Assembly: GCF_023283945.1 (NCBI RefSeq)
Contig: NZ_JAKIKW010000011.1
Location: forward strand, 1-64,000
From: Shewanella gelidimarina
Lineage (GTDB): Bacteria > Pseudomonadota > Gammaproteobacteria > Enterobacterales > Shewanellaceae
DNA length: 64,000 nucleotides
Direction of reading: 5' to 3'
Each line of letters begins with the position of its first letter. Positions within the stretch are counted from its first letter, which is position 1. The notes under the pieces were generated by a model. The model searched no databases. It saw nothing but the letters and a program-made list of their open reading frames with translations, and was not told the DNA's origin. Shown in pieces: positions 48,075 to 57,794 of this stretch. The position numbers were made by a program, and so were the translations under genes.

Positions 48075-49046
48075 ATGGATTTAAACGCCATTCGTCAATT
48101 GGCTGATAGCGATATGCAAGCTGTCAATCAACTGATCTATAAACAATTAGAGTCAGATGTAGCCCTAATTAATCAATTAGGTTTTTATATTATTAACGGT
48201 GGCGGCAAGCGCTTAAGACCTTTATTGTCAATCTTAGCGGCTCGGGCAATCGACTATAAAGGTGACTCTCACCTAAAGTTGGCTGCAATAATCGAGTTCA
48301 TTCATACCGCTTCGCTACTGCATGATGACGTCGTTGATGAATCTATGCTCCGTCGCGGTAGAGAAACTGCGAATGCATTGTTTGGTAATAGTGCCAGTGT
48401 TTTGGTGGGTGACTTCCTTTATACCCGTTCATTCCAAATGATGACTGAGCTTAAAAGCTTAGACGTACTTGAAATACTCGCTGACGCCACTAACGTACTC
48501 GCCGAAGGTGAAGTCTTGCAATTAATGAATTGTAACGACCCAGACACCACTGAAGAAAGCTACATGCGTGTCATCTATTGTAAGACAGCAAAATTGTTTG
48601 AAGCTGCGACACGCTTAGCGGGTTTACTCGCCGAAAGCTCTGAAGAGATACAAACAGCACTTGCTGAGTATGGTAAGTTTTTGGGTACCGCCTTCCAATT
48701 AACTGATGACCTACTGGATTACACTGCAGAAACAGAAGAGCTGGGTAAGAACATAGGGGATGATCTCGCTGAAGGAAAGCCAACTTTACCGTTGATCTTT
48801 GCCATAGCCAAAGGTAACGACACTGAGAAAGCGCTCATTAGAGAAGCGATTGAGAAAGGTGACGGTACAGAGCACATTGAAGTGATTATAAGCGCCTTAA
48901 AGCGTTGTGGGGCGCTTGAATATACTGAACAGAGAGCCATAGAAGAGTCTAACAAGGCTATCGCCGCATTAGCCATATTGCCAGAGTCAGAATACAAAAC
49001 AGCGCTAATTTCACTGGCTAAGATAGCCGTACAGCGTAGTCACTAG
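48075..49046 (+). CDS. ispB: Octaprenyl diphosphate synthase IspB
   Basis: Makes the octaprenyl side chain of ubiquinone and menaquinone from FPP and IPP. 323 residues. The first Asp-rich motif LLHDDVVDESMLRRGRET and the second LTDDLLDYTAETEELGKNIGDDLAEGK (FARM and SARM) are complete. GGGKRLRPLLSILAA is the IPP-binding segment. Divergent from rplU, the standard gammaproteobacterial arrangement, and ended by a strong terminator. Confidence 0.96.
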   Translation: MDLNAIRQLADSDMQAVNQLIYKQLESDVALINQLGFYIINGGGKRLRPLLSILAARAIDYKGDSHLKLAAIIEFIHTASLLHDDVVDESMLRRGRETANALFGNSASVLVGDFLYTRSFQMMTELKSLDVLEILADATNVLAEGEVLQLMNCNDPDTTEESYMRVIYCKTAKLFEAATRLAGLLAESSEEIQTALAEYGKFLGTAFQLTDDLLDYTAETEELGKNIGDDLAEGKPTLPLIFAIAKGNDTEKALIREAIEKGDGTEHIEVIISALKRCGALEYTEQRAIEESNKAIAALAILPESEYKTALISLAKIAVQRSH

Positions 49047-49061
49047 TTTTTTTGAGCTATT

Positions 49062-49089
49062 AAAAACGGAGCCAATTGGCTCCGTTTTT
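49062..49089. terminator. Bidirectional terminator between ispB and mdh
   Basis: AAAAACGGAGCC (49062-49073) pairs with GGCTCCGTTTTT (49078-49089), loop AATT. The flanking A's and T's let it act for both convergent genes. Confidence 0.9.
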
Positions 49090-49121
49090 TAGTTAAGGGC
49101 TTACATTTTCAAAAGGTAAGC

Positions 49122-50057
49122 TTACTTAACAAATTCGATACCAAGCTTAATATCCGCTTTTAGCGTATCTAGCATTGCATCACGTGCGTTCGCTTCAAAT
49201 GCGCTAACGTCGCCATATGCTAATACTTCTTCAACACCATTCTTACCAAGAACAATAGGTTGAGCGAAAAACTCAGCATGTTCGCTGCCGCCATCTACGT
49301 AGGCACATTCAACAACGTTTGCTTCGCCTTGCAAGCCACGAACGAGAGAAAGACCGAAACGACAAGCTGCTTGTCCCATAGAAAGTGTCGCACTACCGCC
49401 ACCCGCTTTAGCTTCAACAACTTCAGTACCTGCATTTTGGATACGCGTTGTTAACGCTGCAACTTCTTCATCAGTAAAGCTAACGCCTTTAACCTGTGAA
49501 AGAAGTGGCAGAATAGTCACACCACTGTGGCCACCGATAACGTTCACTTTAACGTCTGCAACGTTTAAGCCTTTTGCTGCAGCAACAAAGGTTTCAGAAC
49601 GAATAACATCAAGCGTCGTCACACCGAATAAACGGTTCTTATCATACACACCCGCTTTCTTAAGCACTTCAGCAGCAATAGCAACTGTCGTATTCACAGG
49701 GTTAGTGATAATCGCGATAAGCGCGGTAGGGCAAGTCGCAGCACACTTCTCAACAAGGTTTCTTACGATCCCAGCGTTGATGTTGAATAGATCTGAGCGA
49801 TCCATACCAGGCTTACGTGCAACACCCGCAGAAATAAGGACGACATCAGCACCGTCTAATGCAGCAGAAGGATCTTCACCCGCAAATCCTTTTACTTCAA
49901 CCGCTGTTGGGATGTGGCTTAAATCAACGGCAACACCTGGTGTTACAGGTGCAATATCATAAAGCGACAATTTTGAACCCGCAGGTAGTTGAGTTTTTAA
50001 TAGTAGGGCAAGCGCCTGGCCAATACCGCCAGCAGCTCCAAGTACAGCAACTTTCAT
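49122..50057 (-). CDS. mdh: Malate dehydrogenase
   Basis: Interconverts malate and oxaloacetate with NAD in the TCA cycle. 311 residues from ATG 50057, with GGAG close upstream. [18 protein letters not shown] binds NAD, and the substrate loop and catalytic set are in [30 protein letters not shown] and [13 protein letters not shown] (His). It is the E. coli-type homodimeric enzyme and is divergent from argR. Confidence 0.97.
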   Translation of the reverse strand: MKVAVLGAAGGIGQALALLLKTQLPAGSKLSLYDIAPVTPGVAVDLSHIPTAVEVKGFAGEDPSAALDGADVVLISAGVARKPGMDRSDLFNINAGIVRNLVEKCAATCPTALIAIITNPVNTTVAIAAEVLKKAGVYDKNRLFGVTTLDVIRSETFVAAAKGLNVADVKVNVIGGHSGVTILPLLSQVKGVSFTDEEVAALTTRIQNAGTEVVEAKAGGGSATLSMGQAACRFGLSLVRGLQGEANVVECAYVDGGSEHAEFFAQPIVLGKNGVEEVLAYGDVSAFEANARDAMLDTLKADIKLGIEFVK

Positions 50058-50313
50058 AGTTATCTCCGTCAATTCTCGGATTTTTGTGATTTAGATCCGC
50101 TTTTCTAATGGCGCAACAGTACTGGATTCACAACTAAAATTCAATTATCCCTTAGTCGTGTTCATTCTATTCTAGATTCACAATGTCGCTTACCATCGCT
50201 TTAAACGCCCAGCCTGTCTAGCTTTGCTCTAAAGTCGCGTGTAAAAGATCAGTTTAAAAATAAATAGAATTTATACTCTAATGAATTTAGGACCGTTCAA
50301 CAAAACAACTCAT

Positions 50314-50351
50314 TGTGAATTGTTATTCAAAAAAACGAATAAAATTTGACA
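50314..50351 (+). promoter_or_regulatory. Two ARG boxes upstream of argR
   Basis: TGTGAATTGTTATTCAAA (50314-50331) matches the consensus TNTGAATWWWWATTCANW except at one W position. A second, weaker box (50334-50351) matches 14 of 18. They are two bases apart, the spacing recalled for the argR operator itself. A TATAAT at 50363-50368 downstream could be the -10, so a bound repressor would block the promoter; mdh lies on the other side. Confidence 0.7.
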
Positions 50352-50408
50352 TGAAAGGCGAATATAATCATCATAGAGCGGATTTTTTTGAATAAAGAAT
50401 AATAATAT

Positions 50409-50879
50409 ATGCAAACAAGCAAAAATCAGGACGATCTCGTTAGAACCTTTAAGTTGATCTTAAAAGAGGAGCGTTTTGGCTCCCAAAGTGAAATAGTGAT
50501 AGCGCTTCAAGCTGAAGGCTTTAGCAATATCAACCAATCAAAAGTCTCGCGTATGCTGAGTAAATTTGGCGCAGTTCGAACCCGAAATGCTAAACAGCAA
50601 ATGGTTTACTGCTTACCCGCAGAGCTAGGTGTGCCAACCGCTGGCAGCCCACTTAAAAACCTCGTACTCGATGTGGATCATAACCAGTCAATGATCGTGG
50701 TTCGAACCAGTCCCGGTGCGGCACAGTTAATCGCCCGATTGCTTGATTCGATAGGCAAGCCAGAAGGTATTTTAGGCACGATAGCAGGTGATGATACTAT
50801 CTTTATCAGTCCGTCAAATATCGACATGATTGTGGATACAGTAGAGACGGTTAAATCATTGTTCAATTACATGGATTAA
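50409..50879 (+). CDS. argR: Arginine repressor ArgR
   Basis: Hexameric arginine-sensing repressor of arginine biosynthesis. 156 residues, as in E. coli. The N-terminal winged helix has [34 protein letters not shown]. The C-terminal arginine-binding domain has [18 protein letters not shown] and [15 protein letters not shown] (GTIAGDDT is the arginine-binding motif). Divergent from mdh, which is a common arrangement, and preceded by two ARG boxes. Confidence 0.96.
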   Translation: MQTSKNQDDLVRTFKLILKEERFGSQSEIVIALQAEGFSNINQSKVSRMLSKFGAVRTRNAKQQMVYCLPAELGVPTAGSPLKNLVLDVDHNQSMIVVRTSPGAAQLIARLLDSIGKPEGILGTIAGDDTIFISPSNIDMIVDTVETVKSLFNYMD

Positions 50880-50899
50880 CTTTTTCGGCGAGCAAAATA

Positions 50900-50918
50900 A
50901 GGGCGGAAACGCCGCCCT
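50900..50918 (+). terminator. Candidate terminator after argR
   Basis: AGGGCGG (50900-50906) pairs with CCGCCCT (50912-50918), loop AAACG. It is 20 bases after the stop, but the following bases are not a clear T-run. Confidence 0.4.
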
Positions 50919-51040
50919 ATCTCCCTCTAAGCAATATGCCAATATAAATTTTATACAATATATTGAATCTGTTATTTTTTATTATATCAATATGGTTATA
51001 CTGCCAGTAGGGCAGCATTCCTAAGTTGAGGATAATAAAG

Positions 51041-51511
51041 ATGAAAAACAAACTGATTAATGTTTCTGATGTTGGCTGGGAGTCTTGGTCACATGAAAAT
51101 AATTACGGCAGTGATCAAAAGCACATTGGTGATACTGCAGGGGCTGAAAAAGTTGGCGTAACCATGGAAAAGGTAGCACCCGGCATGGCATCAGCACTTG
51201 CTCATTATCACACTAAAGAAGAGGAACACATTTACGCGATGCAAGGGGAAGCCACTCTCTATATTGATGAGGAACCTCATGTTTTTAGTGAAGGAAAATA
51301 TATCTGCTTTACGGCCAACTCTGGTGTCGCCCATAAAATAGTTAATAATAGCGATGCGGATTTCATTTTTTTAGTGGTCGGTAACCGTGATACCCATGAT
51401 GTCGTTGTTTATCCCGAAACCAATAAAGTACTCGTCCGGAGTATGAATGAGGTTTATGACCGCAGCCCTACTAGCTACTTTACTAATGATAAAGAACAAC
51501 AAGAAAAATAA
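51041..51511 (+). CDS. Cupin-domain protein
   Basis: 156 residues from ATG 51041, which has GAGG nine bases upstream. A single cupin barrel: motif 1 HYHTKEEEHIYAMQGEATLYID supplies the His/Glu metal ligands, and motif 2 is in FTANSGVAHKIVNNSDADFIFLVVG. The N-terminal block VGWESWSHENNYGSD and the tail DVVVYPETNKVLVRSM resemble the cupin group found with carbohydrate or ascorbate-like metabolism, but the substrate is unknown. It ends at a terminator shared with the convergent DyP peroxidase gene. Confidence 0.82.
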   Translation: MKNKLINVSDVGWESWSHENNYGSDQKHIGDTAGAEKVGVTMEKVAPGMASALAHYHTKEEEHIYAMQGEATLYIDEEPHVFSEGKYICFTANSGVAHKIVNNSDADFIFLVVGNRDTHDVVVYPETNKVLVRSMNEVYDRSPTSYFTNDKEQQEK

Positions 51512-51540
51512 CAGGTAGTAAGCCGCTAACAGCAGACATA

Positions 51541-51567
51541 AAAAAACGCACTTATTGTGCGTTTTTT
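51541..51567. terminator. Bidirectional terminator between the cupin and DyP genes
   Basis: AAAAAACGCAC (51541-51551) pairs perfectly with GTGCGTTTTTT (51557-51567), loop TTATT, with T's continuing on the right and A's on the left. Confidence 0.88.
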
Positions 51568-51583
51568 TGCAGATTAACTGGGC

Positions 51584-52516
51584 TTATGCCGATCGTTCTA
51601 AAAAATCTATTGATGGCGCAAAAAAAGATGACCCTGTTAGTGCTTGAGTAAAATGCATCAGATGATCATGGTTACCTTCAGCATCACCATAGATCATGCT
51701 TTCGAGCATTTGCTCAAAATTCACCGAGTTTCCACACATAGAAATAAACATTAAACCTTGTTCTTTAACCGAACCATAAGGCATGCTTTGACGTAATATT
51801 TCCATTGAATTACCGTCATCATCTTTAAGATTAACTCGCTTAATATGGCTTGTTAATGGCTTCTCTGCAGAAGCGTATTCAATATTTTCAGCTTTGGTAC
51901 GGCCAATGATATCTTCTTGTTTCTTATCTGGCAGTCGATTCCACTTACTCAAGTTATGAGCAAATTTTTGTACATGAATATAACTGCCATTTTTAAACTC
52001 GCTATCTTCATCTCCAACCAGTGCGACACTTTGACGGCTACGACCCTTGGGGTTTTCAGTGCCGTCAACAAAGCCTGTTAGATCTCGACTGTCCATAAAA
52101 CGGAAGCCGCGCTCTTCATCTATCAACTCTACGAGTCCATCAAACATCTGACACACTTCATTGGCCACCAAATGGAGAATATCGAAGCGATCACCACGCA
52201 GCTGCACAAATAGATCATATTCGATCGCCGGCGCATCTCTATTCTCTTGATTCATCGCAGGAAATGGCTTTAATTGACGTGGTCTGCCTACAGGGTATAG
52301 CGCATCCCAATAGTTTGCCCCAACGGCAACAAACCCGTTGAATGCACTATCCGCAAATTGATCTGCAAGATCGTGAATATATTGGGCCACATTTGCGACA
52401 CATGGGCGCATTTGCGATTCGATACCATCATTCGCATTAAACATTAAATAGACACTGTGCAAATTCCCTTCTGCACAAACTCCTAGTTGTTCACGAGGCA
52501 TAACCTGACTATCCAT
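51584..52516 (-). CDS. Dyp-type haem peroxidase (YfeX-like)
   Basis: 310 residues. The distal GxxDG motif is G148-F-V-D151-G, with the usual TENPKG following. The proximal haem ligand is His187 in VQKFAHNLSKW. Arg in HIKRVNL and the Cys/Leu-rich ending fit class B DyP peroxidases (YfeX/YfeU type). It would oxidise dyes, porphyrinogens or other aromatics with hydrogen peroxide in the cytoplasm; no signal peptide is present and there is no encapsulin gene nearby. Its promoter lies in the 330-base gap upstream. Confidence 0.9.
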   Translation of the reverse strand: MDSQVMPREQLGVCAEGNLHSVYLMFNANDGIESQMRPCVANVAQYIHDLADQFADSAFNGFVAVGANYWDALYPVGRPRQLKPFPAMNQENRDAPAIEYDLFVQLRGDRFDILHLVANEVCQMFDGLVELIDEERGFRFMDSRDLTGFVDGTENPKGRSRQSVALVGDEDSEFKNGSYIHVQKFAHNLSKWNRLPDKKQEDIIGRTKAENIEYASAEKPLTSHIKRVNLKDDDGNSMEILRQSMPYGSVKEQGLMFISMCGNSVNFEQMLESMIYGDAEGNHDHLMHFTQALTGSSFFAPSIDFLERSA

Positions 52517-52844
52517 TTTTATATGTAACCCTTATTTTGCATTAATCATCGGCAATATTATCTACAACTTTAGCATCTAATAATTCTACCTGACGCACAT
52601 TAACCAGAATAAAGACTTATATTTAGCCTACTTGCAAAGCGCTATACCTGTGTCACATTGGTTTTGTCTTGTAGCATGAGCACGAGTAAGCCGTTAATTA
52701 ATTTTATATTAAACGTTCTAAACTCAAGCTTACTAAAATTGTCACTAAACGGCGATAAAAACAACACATTAAACGATGAATTAAACTCTCAGTGTTTTCT
52801 TATGTCAGTTCAAACGCGCTGATATTAGGTTAATGCTACCTCAG
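52517..52844. other. Intergenic region upstream of the DyP gene
   Basis: AT-rich, 328 bases. It must hold the DyP promoter and the 3' end of the fbpC transcript. I see no gene, RNA or strong hairpin in it. Confidence 0.45.
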
Positions 52845-53873
52845 TTAGAGTAAAATTAAATGGTGCCGTGTTACTGTAATTGCCACCTTTTCACCAATAT
52901 TGATATCTAAGCATTCACTATGGACATCCAGCGTGATGTCATCAATTTGGACCAAATACTGGCAGACATGTCCAAGAAAACGACGCTCAATGACTTCACC
53001 TAGGCCCTTGTCGTTTTTAGATATGACTAAATGCTGTGGCCTTAACAAAAGCTCAGCCTCATCATTTAACGCCATCGTCAGCGGACGGTCACTTTCAATA
53101 TCACCAATAAGTGTAGACACGGTTTTATCCGCAATCACTTTCGCAGGTAAGTAATTGCTAGCCCCTAAAAAGTCAGCCACATACTTATCTTGTGGGCATA
53201 GATACAGCTTCTCAGCATCACCACATTGAACAATTTTACCGTGGTTAAACAAAGCCAGCTTATCAGCAAAAACAAACGCCTCATCTTTACTATGAGTCAC
53301 AAAAACGGCACTTATATTATGTCGCTTTAGGATATGGCGGATCTCAAGCATCATCTCTCGACGAACCTTGGCATCTATATTTGAAAAAGGCTCATCAAGT
53401 AAAAGAACTTCAGGTTCATAGGCTAACGCTCGAGCGATTGATACTCTTTGCTGCTGACCACCCGATAGCTCGTGTGGGTATCGCTCCCCTAGCCCGTCCA
53501 ACTTCACCAGTGACAACATTTTATCTAGCCGTGTCACTCTCTGTGCTTTATTCGCTATTTTTACGCCAAAAAGTATATTCTCGGCCACGGTCAGATGAGG
53601 AAATAAGGCGTAATCTTGAAAGATCATCCCAATCCCACGCTTCTCACTGGCGACAAATTCTTTGTCGGATACCACGGTATTACCATTGATTGCGATCTCG
53701 CCTTCGGTAATATGTTGCAGACCCGCGATAGCCCGTAGCAGTGTCGTTTTACCGCAGCCACTCGGCCCCAATAAGGCAATAATTTCGCCTTTCTCAACGG
53801 TTAAATCGAGACCTTTCAACACCACTTGTTTTTGGTATTGGCTATGGACATTGCTGACTTGTAAGGTTGCCAT
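52845..53873 (-). CDS. fbpC: Ferric-iron ABC transporter ATPase FbpC
   Basis: 342 residues. Walker A LLGPSGCGKTTL, Q-loop IFQDYALFPHLTV, signature LSGGQQQRVSIARAL, Walker B VLLLDEPFSNIDAKVR and the H-loop VFVTHSKDEA are intact. The C-terminal extension (about 240-340) is the regulatory OB-like TOBE part of the maltose/iron type importers. It starts within two bases of the fbpB stop, so they are coupled. Confidence 0.9.
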   Translation of the reverse strand: MATLQVSNVHSQYQKQVVLKGLDLTVEKGEIIALLGPSGCGKTTLLRAIAGLQHITEGEIAINGNTVVSDKEFVASEKRGIGMIFQDYALFPHLTVAENILFGVKIANKAQRVTRLDKMLSLVKLDGLGERYPHELSGGQQQRVSIARALAYEPEVLLLDEPFSNIDAKVRREMMLEIRHILKRHNISAVFVTHSKDEAFVFADKLALFNHGKIVQCGDAEKLYLCPQDKYVADFLGASNYLPAKVIADKTVSTLIGDIESDRPLTMALNDEAELLLRPQHLVISKNDKGLGEVIERRFLGHVCQYLVQIDDITLDVHSECLDINIGEKVAITVTRHHLILL

Positions 53874-53874
53874 A

Positions 53875-55506
53875 CTACTTTTCTTGCTCCAAAGAACGGT
53901 TGAGGTATATCAATGGGACTAGTCCCACCAACACGATAACAATCGCGGCTAAAGCGCCGTGTTCTAGCTGCTCATCAGAGACAAACTGAAAAACATACGT
54001 CGCCAAATTTTCAAAACCGATCGGCCTGAGTAACAAAGCTGCTGGGAGCTCTTTCATACACTCAATAAAGACCAGTAATAACCCCGCAAATATCCCTTTT
54101 CGCAGCAAGGGGATATGCACCCTAGCCAGTAATGCTTTGGGGGTTAAGCCTAACGTTACACTCGCCATGTCTAAAGAGGGCGAAATCCGTTTATAGCTAT
54201 TTTCTATACTACCAATTGCAATTGCCGCAAAGCGGATGCAAAAAGCACAAACCAGAATAAAAGCACTACCGGTTAATACAAGTCCCGGTCCTTCAAAACC
54301 AAAATATTCAGCGACATCATTAATCGCAAAATCAAGCTGTGTAAATGGCACTAAAATTCCAATGGCCAACACGGTACCGGGTAGAGCGTAGCCAGTAGAG
54401 GCTAACCTTGACGGCAACATATCGGCTCTTCGAGGACTGACCCTTCTGACAAACATTAAGACAATACCGATGCAGACACAGATCACGCTTACCAATAGCG
54501 AAATCCATAAACTATTAAAGCTGTACTCAAAAAATTTGGCATTCCAACTCTCGGCAAAATAGCCCCAAGCATATTGCAGTAAAATAGCGAATGGCAGCAA
54601 AAATGCGAGCGTTAATAAGCCAAAGCAGTAGCCAGTAGCCGCAAATGCCTTTACGCCACTCAGCGAATAGCTGTCTAATTCTCCTGGTGATGACTGTTTT
54701 TGGAAAAGTTGTTGTTTTCGGCGCGCAAAACGCTCGAAACCTATCATAGCGAAGATGACAAACAGCATAATAGTAGAGAGTTTTGCGGCAGCAGTTAAAC
54801 TGCCATATTCAAACCAAGTATCATAAACAGCCGTGGTTAATGTAGGCACCGCAAAATAACTCACGGTGGCAAAATCTGCCGCTGTTTCCATCGCAACAAG
54901 TGTGGCTCCCACGGCTAAAGCGGGTCTAGCCATAGGTAAGCTAAGCCGCCAGAAGCTTTTCCAAGGGCTACACCCCATGACACGTGCAGCGTGTCCTAAA
55001 CTTGCTGATTGCTCTAAAAATGCAGTGCGCGCTAGCAGATAGATATACGGAAAAAGCACCAAAGCCAGCATGATTGCTGCGCCGCCTAAAGAGCGTACTT
55101 CAGGAAAGTAGTAGTCATGGGGCGTTTGCCAGCCCAATAGGCCTCGCAGACTTCGCTGCACGGGACCTGCATAATCCAAAAGGTCCGTGTACACGTAAGC
55201 GACCACATAGGCTGGCATTGCCAGTGGTAACAATAATGCCCATTGGAAGATGTTTCGGCCAGGGAAACGACATTTGGCCACCAGCCAAGCGGCGGGGATA
55301 GCCAGTAAAAGTGCGCCTATCACCACCCAGAACATTAGCAGTAAGCTATTACTGATGTAGGTCGGTAGAACGGTATCAATGAGATGACCAAAAACAGCTT
55401 CATCTGGCATCAGTGATTGCAAAATAAGCGCGATAAGCGGCATCACGATCAACAGTGCCAATGTGTAGCTTGCAACAGACCAGCGTCTAGCTAAGCCTAA
55501 TATCAT
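53875..55506 (-). CDS. fbpB: Ferric-iron ABC transporter permease FbpB
   Basis: 543 residues with about 12 membrane helices in two homologous halves, each with an EAA-type loop (about residues 195-215 and 465-485: MDMASVTLGLTPKALLARVHIPL style), the fused two-permease arrangement of the FbpB family. It follows fbpA only after a 480-base structured gap and precedes fbpC directly. Confidence 0.9.
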   Translation of the reverse strand: MILGLARRWSVASYTLALLIVMPLIALILQSLMPDEAVFGHLIDTVLPTYISNSLLLMFWVVIGALLLAIPAAWLVAKCRFPGRNIFQWALLLPLAMPAYVVAYVYTDLLDYAGPVQRSLRGLLGWQTPHDYYFPEVRSLGGAAIMLALVLFPYIYLLARTAFLEQSASLGHAARVMGCSPWKSFWRLSLPMARPALAVGATLVAMETAADFATVSYFAVPTLTTAVYDTWFEYGSLTAAAKLSTIMLFVIFAMIGFERFARRKQQLFQKQSSPGELDSYSLSGVKAFAATGYCFGLLTLAFLLPFAILLQYAWGYFAESWNAKFFEYSFNSLWISLLVSVICVCIGIVLMFVRRVSPRRADMLPSRLASTGYALPGTVLAIGILVPFTQLDFAINDVAEYFGFEGPGLVLTGSAFILVCAFCIRFAAIAIGSIENSYKRISPSLDMASVTLGLTPKALLARVHIPLLRKGIFAGLLLVFIECMKELPAALLLRPIGFENLATYVFQFVSDEQLEHGALAAIVIVLVGLVPLIYLNRSLEQEK

Positions 55507-55555
55507 GGTGTCAAATACCTATAGCCATCCAGCTTGGAGATGCTCGTTTCAGAGG

Positions 55556-55759
55556 CGTTGTGCCAGTTCAATTCTAGGCGCATTAACGTAGAAATGGTTA
55601 TTCCCTTTTAAGTGAGTGCAACAACGAAGTGGGCTTGCACAACGTCTTCTGCGATGGGTATGCTTTTTATATTATAGAGTGGGCTTTACTCTGTGTTATT
55701 GATTTTACTAAGGGAATGACCATTAGCGGCAATCAATGCCTCGCCTACATGGATGTAGG
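55556..55759. repeat. Structured non-coding element between fbpA and fbpB
   Basis: Nested imperfect arms: CGTTGTGC (55556-55563) with GCACAACG (55637-55644); ATGGTTATTCCCTT (55594-55607) with AAGGGAATGACCAT (55710-55723), one mismatch; a small hairpin AGAGT/ACTCT (55676-55692); and CCTACAT-GG-ATGTAGG (55744-55759). No reading frame fits. The look is that of a short dispersed element in Shewanella-type genomes; another candidate is at 60000-60180. Confidence 0.5.
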
Positions 55760-55985
55760 TGCTTAGGTTCAGCCTGGAGCAATGAATCTGTGATTAAAGC
55801 CCATTAAACTCCCACTGAATCCTACATCTTCAGGTAGGATCGGTATAAGAGTCATGAAAAATAGAAATATGTAGAAAAAACAAAACCTATCATAAAGATA
55901 GGTTCTAAGAATGTTATCACGAAGCATTCGCGTTAATGCATTATATAGCGATAGCGTTAGCTCAACCTTAAAAGCCTAGCTTGCA

Positions 55986-56993
55986 CTAAAGATCAAACTT
56001 CACTTCATCCAATAGTTTTATCGCAGCGCTATGGTATTCAGCTAGCTTATAGATAGGTAGGTCATCAGCTTTAAATTGTCCCCAAGAGGCGACTAATTCC
56101 GATGGTTCAACATCAGTTTTAACCGGATATTCCATGTTTACATCAGCATAGGTTTTCTGCGCAGAATCACTTGATAGAAACTCCATTAACTGAATAGCTG
56201 CATCACGGTTTTTAGTGTATTTGGCTAACGCCATACCTGATACATTGATGTGCGAACCACGGTTATCTTGGTTAGGGAAGTTAATCTCAACCGCTTCAGC
56301 CCATGGCTTCTGTTTAGGATCTTGTAGCATTTTGCCTAAGTAATAGCTGTTGCCAATGGCGATATCACATAAACCTTCGCTTACCGCTTTAACCTGGGCC
56401 CTATCATTACCTTGTGGCTTACGCGCAAGGTTAGCTTTTAAACCTTGCAGCCATGCCTTAGTGTCTTCTTCGCCATGGTGCGCAATCATCGATGCGACGA
56501 GGGAAACATTGTAAGGATGCTTACCACTTCGAGTACAGATTTTACCAACATACTTAGGATCAGCGAGATCTTCATAGTTAATATCCAGCTTACCCAGTCT
56601 GTCTTTAGAGCTATAAATGTTACGGACACGCATGGTTAATGCATACCACATGTCGTCAGGGGAACGGTATTTTTGGGGAATATTTTGCTTTAGCGTATCG
56701 CTGCTTGCTGGGATGACAAGATCTTTCTTAACCAACTCCATTAACCGATAGAAATCTGAAGTCAGTACGATATCAGCTTTAGACAAGCGTCCTTCTCGCG
56801 ACATACGCTCTGCTATGCCTTTCTTTGAAAACACGACATCAACTTCAATGCCCGTTTGCTTAGTAAAGTCAGTCAAAATAGGGTCAATAAGAAAAGCTTG
56901 TCGATAAGAGTAGACCGTTAATCTTTCAGCGGCACTAACCATAGTTGCACTACATAAAAGCCCAACCATCATTAGACTGTTGATCATTCTCAT
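55986..56993 (-). CDS. fbpA: Ferric-iron-binding periplasmic protein FbpA
   Basis: 335 residues with a signal peptide (LMMVGLLCSATMVSA-A). Type II periplasmic binding fold. The C-terminal lobe has NSYYLGKM, the tandem Tyr pair that coordinates Fe3+ in FbpA/FutA proteins, and YSYRQAFLIDPILTDFTKQTG at the front resembles the iron-binding subgroup. GGAG is seven bases before ATG 56993. It is followed by the structured 480-base gap and then fbpB. A Fur-like box is upstream. Confidence 0.92.
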   Translation of the reverse strand: MRMINSLMMVGLLCSATMVSAAERLTVYSYRQAFLIDPILTDFTKQTGIEVDVVFSKKGIAERMSREGRLSKADIVLTSDFYRLMELVKKDLVIPASSDTLKQNIPQKYRSPDDMWYALTMRVRNIYSSKDRLGKLDINYEDLADPKYVGKICTRSGKHPYNVSLVASMIAHHGEEDTKAWLQGLKANLARKPQGNDRAQVKAVSEGLCDIAIGNSYYLGKMLQDPKQKPWAEAVEINFPNQDNRGSHINVSGMALAKYTKNRDAAIQLMEFLSSDSAQKTYADVNMEYPVKTDVEPSELVASWGQFKADDLPIYKLAEYHSAAIKLLDEVKFDL

Positions 56994-57033
56994 TACCCTA
57001 CTCCTTTATCAATGTACTTTTAATCACCACGCT

Positions 57034-57052
57034 AGTGATAATACTTCTCAAT
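57034..57052 (-). promoter_or_regulatory. Putative Fur box upstream of fbpA
   Basis: AGTGATAATACTTCTCAAT agrees with AATGATAATNATTATCATT at 14 of 18 positions. It is about 40 bases upstream of the fbpA start, where a repressor should act. The match is weaker than that at 7047-7065. Confidence 0.5.
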
Positions 57053-57188
57053 TGCAAGTAGGGTAATCAATCAAGGCTGGAACAGCAAGCATTAGTCGTA
57101 ATTTCTGCCAACAAAAAACACCATTTACCTTAGCAAACACTTAATTAACCTCTATTTATTCATAATACTAACAAGCGAAGTCGTGTTG

Positions 57189-57785
57189 TCACGCGGGCCT
57201 TGTGGCAACAAAAGCATCAGCTTTCTGCGTTTCCTTCAGCCAAAGACCGAGTGCAGGAGCCAAATTTCGCCAAAGTATATCGGGGTGCCTAAAGTCAATG
57301 TATTCCAATAGACAAACTAACATGACTTGCAGTGCCGTTAACTCAGCAGAGTAAGTGATGCCAATGGTTTCAATCTCTTTTAAGCCTCTTAATAATGCTT
57401 GCTCAAATCGCGATGTCCAAAATGCAGAACGCAAGCCCTCTTCATCTCGAAGTTGCTCCTGTCTAAGTGAGACCGCACTCTCAAAAATACCTTTCAGTAA
57501 TGAAAAGTGACACTGTTGCGACCAATTATTTACCATGGTTCCAAATAAACGAGACTGGCCAAATTCAGTGTCTAAGAAACGCATAATCACTTCGCTATCA
57601 AATAATGCTGAGCCATCATTAAGCTGCAAACAGGGGATCTTTGCCAAGGGGTTAACTCTAAGCAGTTCTGGAGCGTTATCGAAAGGGTTCGCAATAATCT
57701 CTTCAATCCCTTTAATCTTGTGGTAGCAAATAAAAACACGGACACAACGGGCATAGGGCGAAGCATCGGAATAATACAGTTTCAT
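57189..57785 (-). CDS. Glutathione S-transferase family protein
   Basis: 198 residues. An N-terminal thioredoxin-like domain (KLYYSDASPYARCVRVFICYHKIKG, with the Ser/Cys-containing start of many bacterial GSTs), then NPLAKIPCLQLNDGSALFDSEVIMRFL, where the cis-Pro and the DSEVI glutathione-binding segment are conserved, and a helical C-terminal domain. The substrate is unknown. It is nine bases downstream of the fpr gene. Confidence 0.88.
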   Translation of the reverse strand: MKLYYSDASPYARCVRVFICYHKIKGIEEIIANPFDNAPELLRVNPLAKIPCLQLNDGSALFDSEVIMRFLDTEFGQSRLFGTMVNNWSQQCHFSLLKGIFESAVSLRQEQLRDEEGLRSAFWTSRFEQALLRGLKEIETIGITYSAELTALQVMLVCLLEYIDFRHPDILWRNLAPALGLWLKETQKADAFVATRPA

Positions 57786-57794
57786 TATTTGACC

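Noticed and set aside
50346..50368. TTGACA paired with TATAAT as the argR promoter
   Set aside because: The gap is 11 bases, too short for sigma-70. The TATAAT may pair with a weaker -35 inside the second ARG box.
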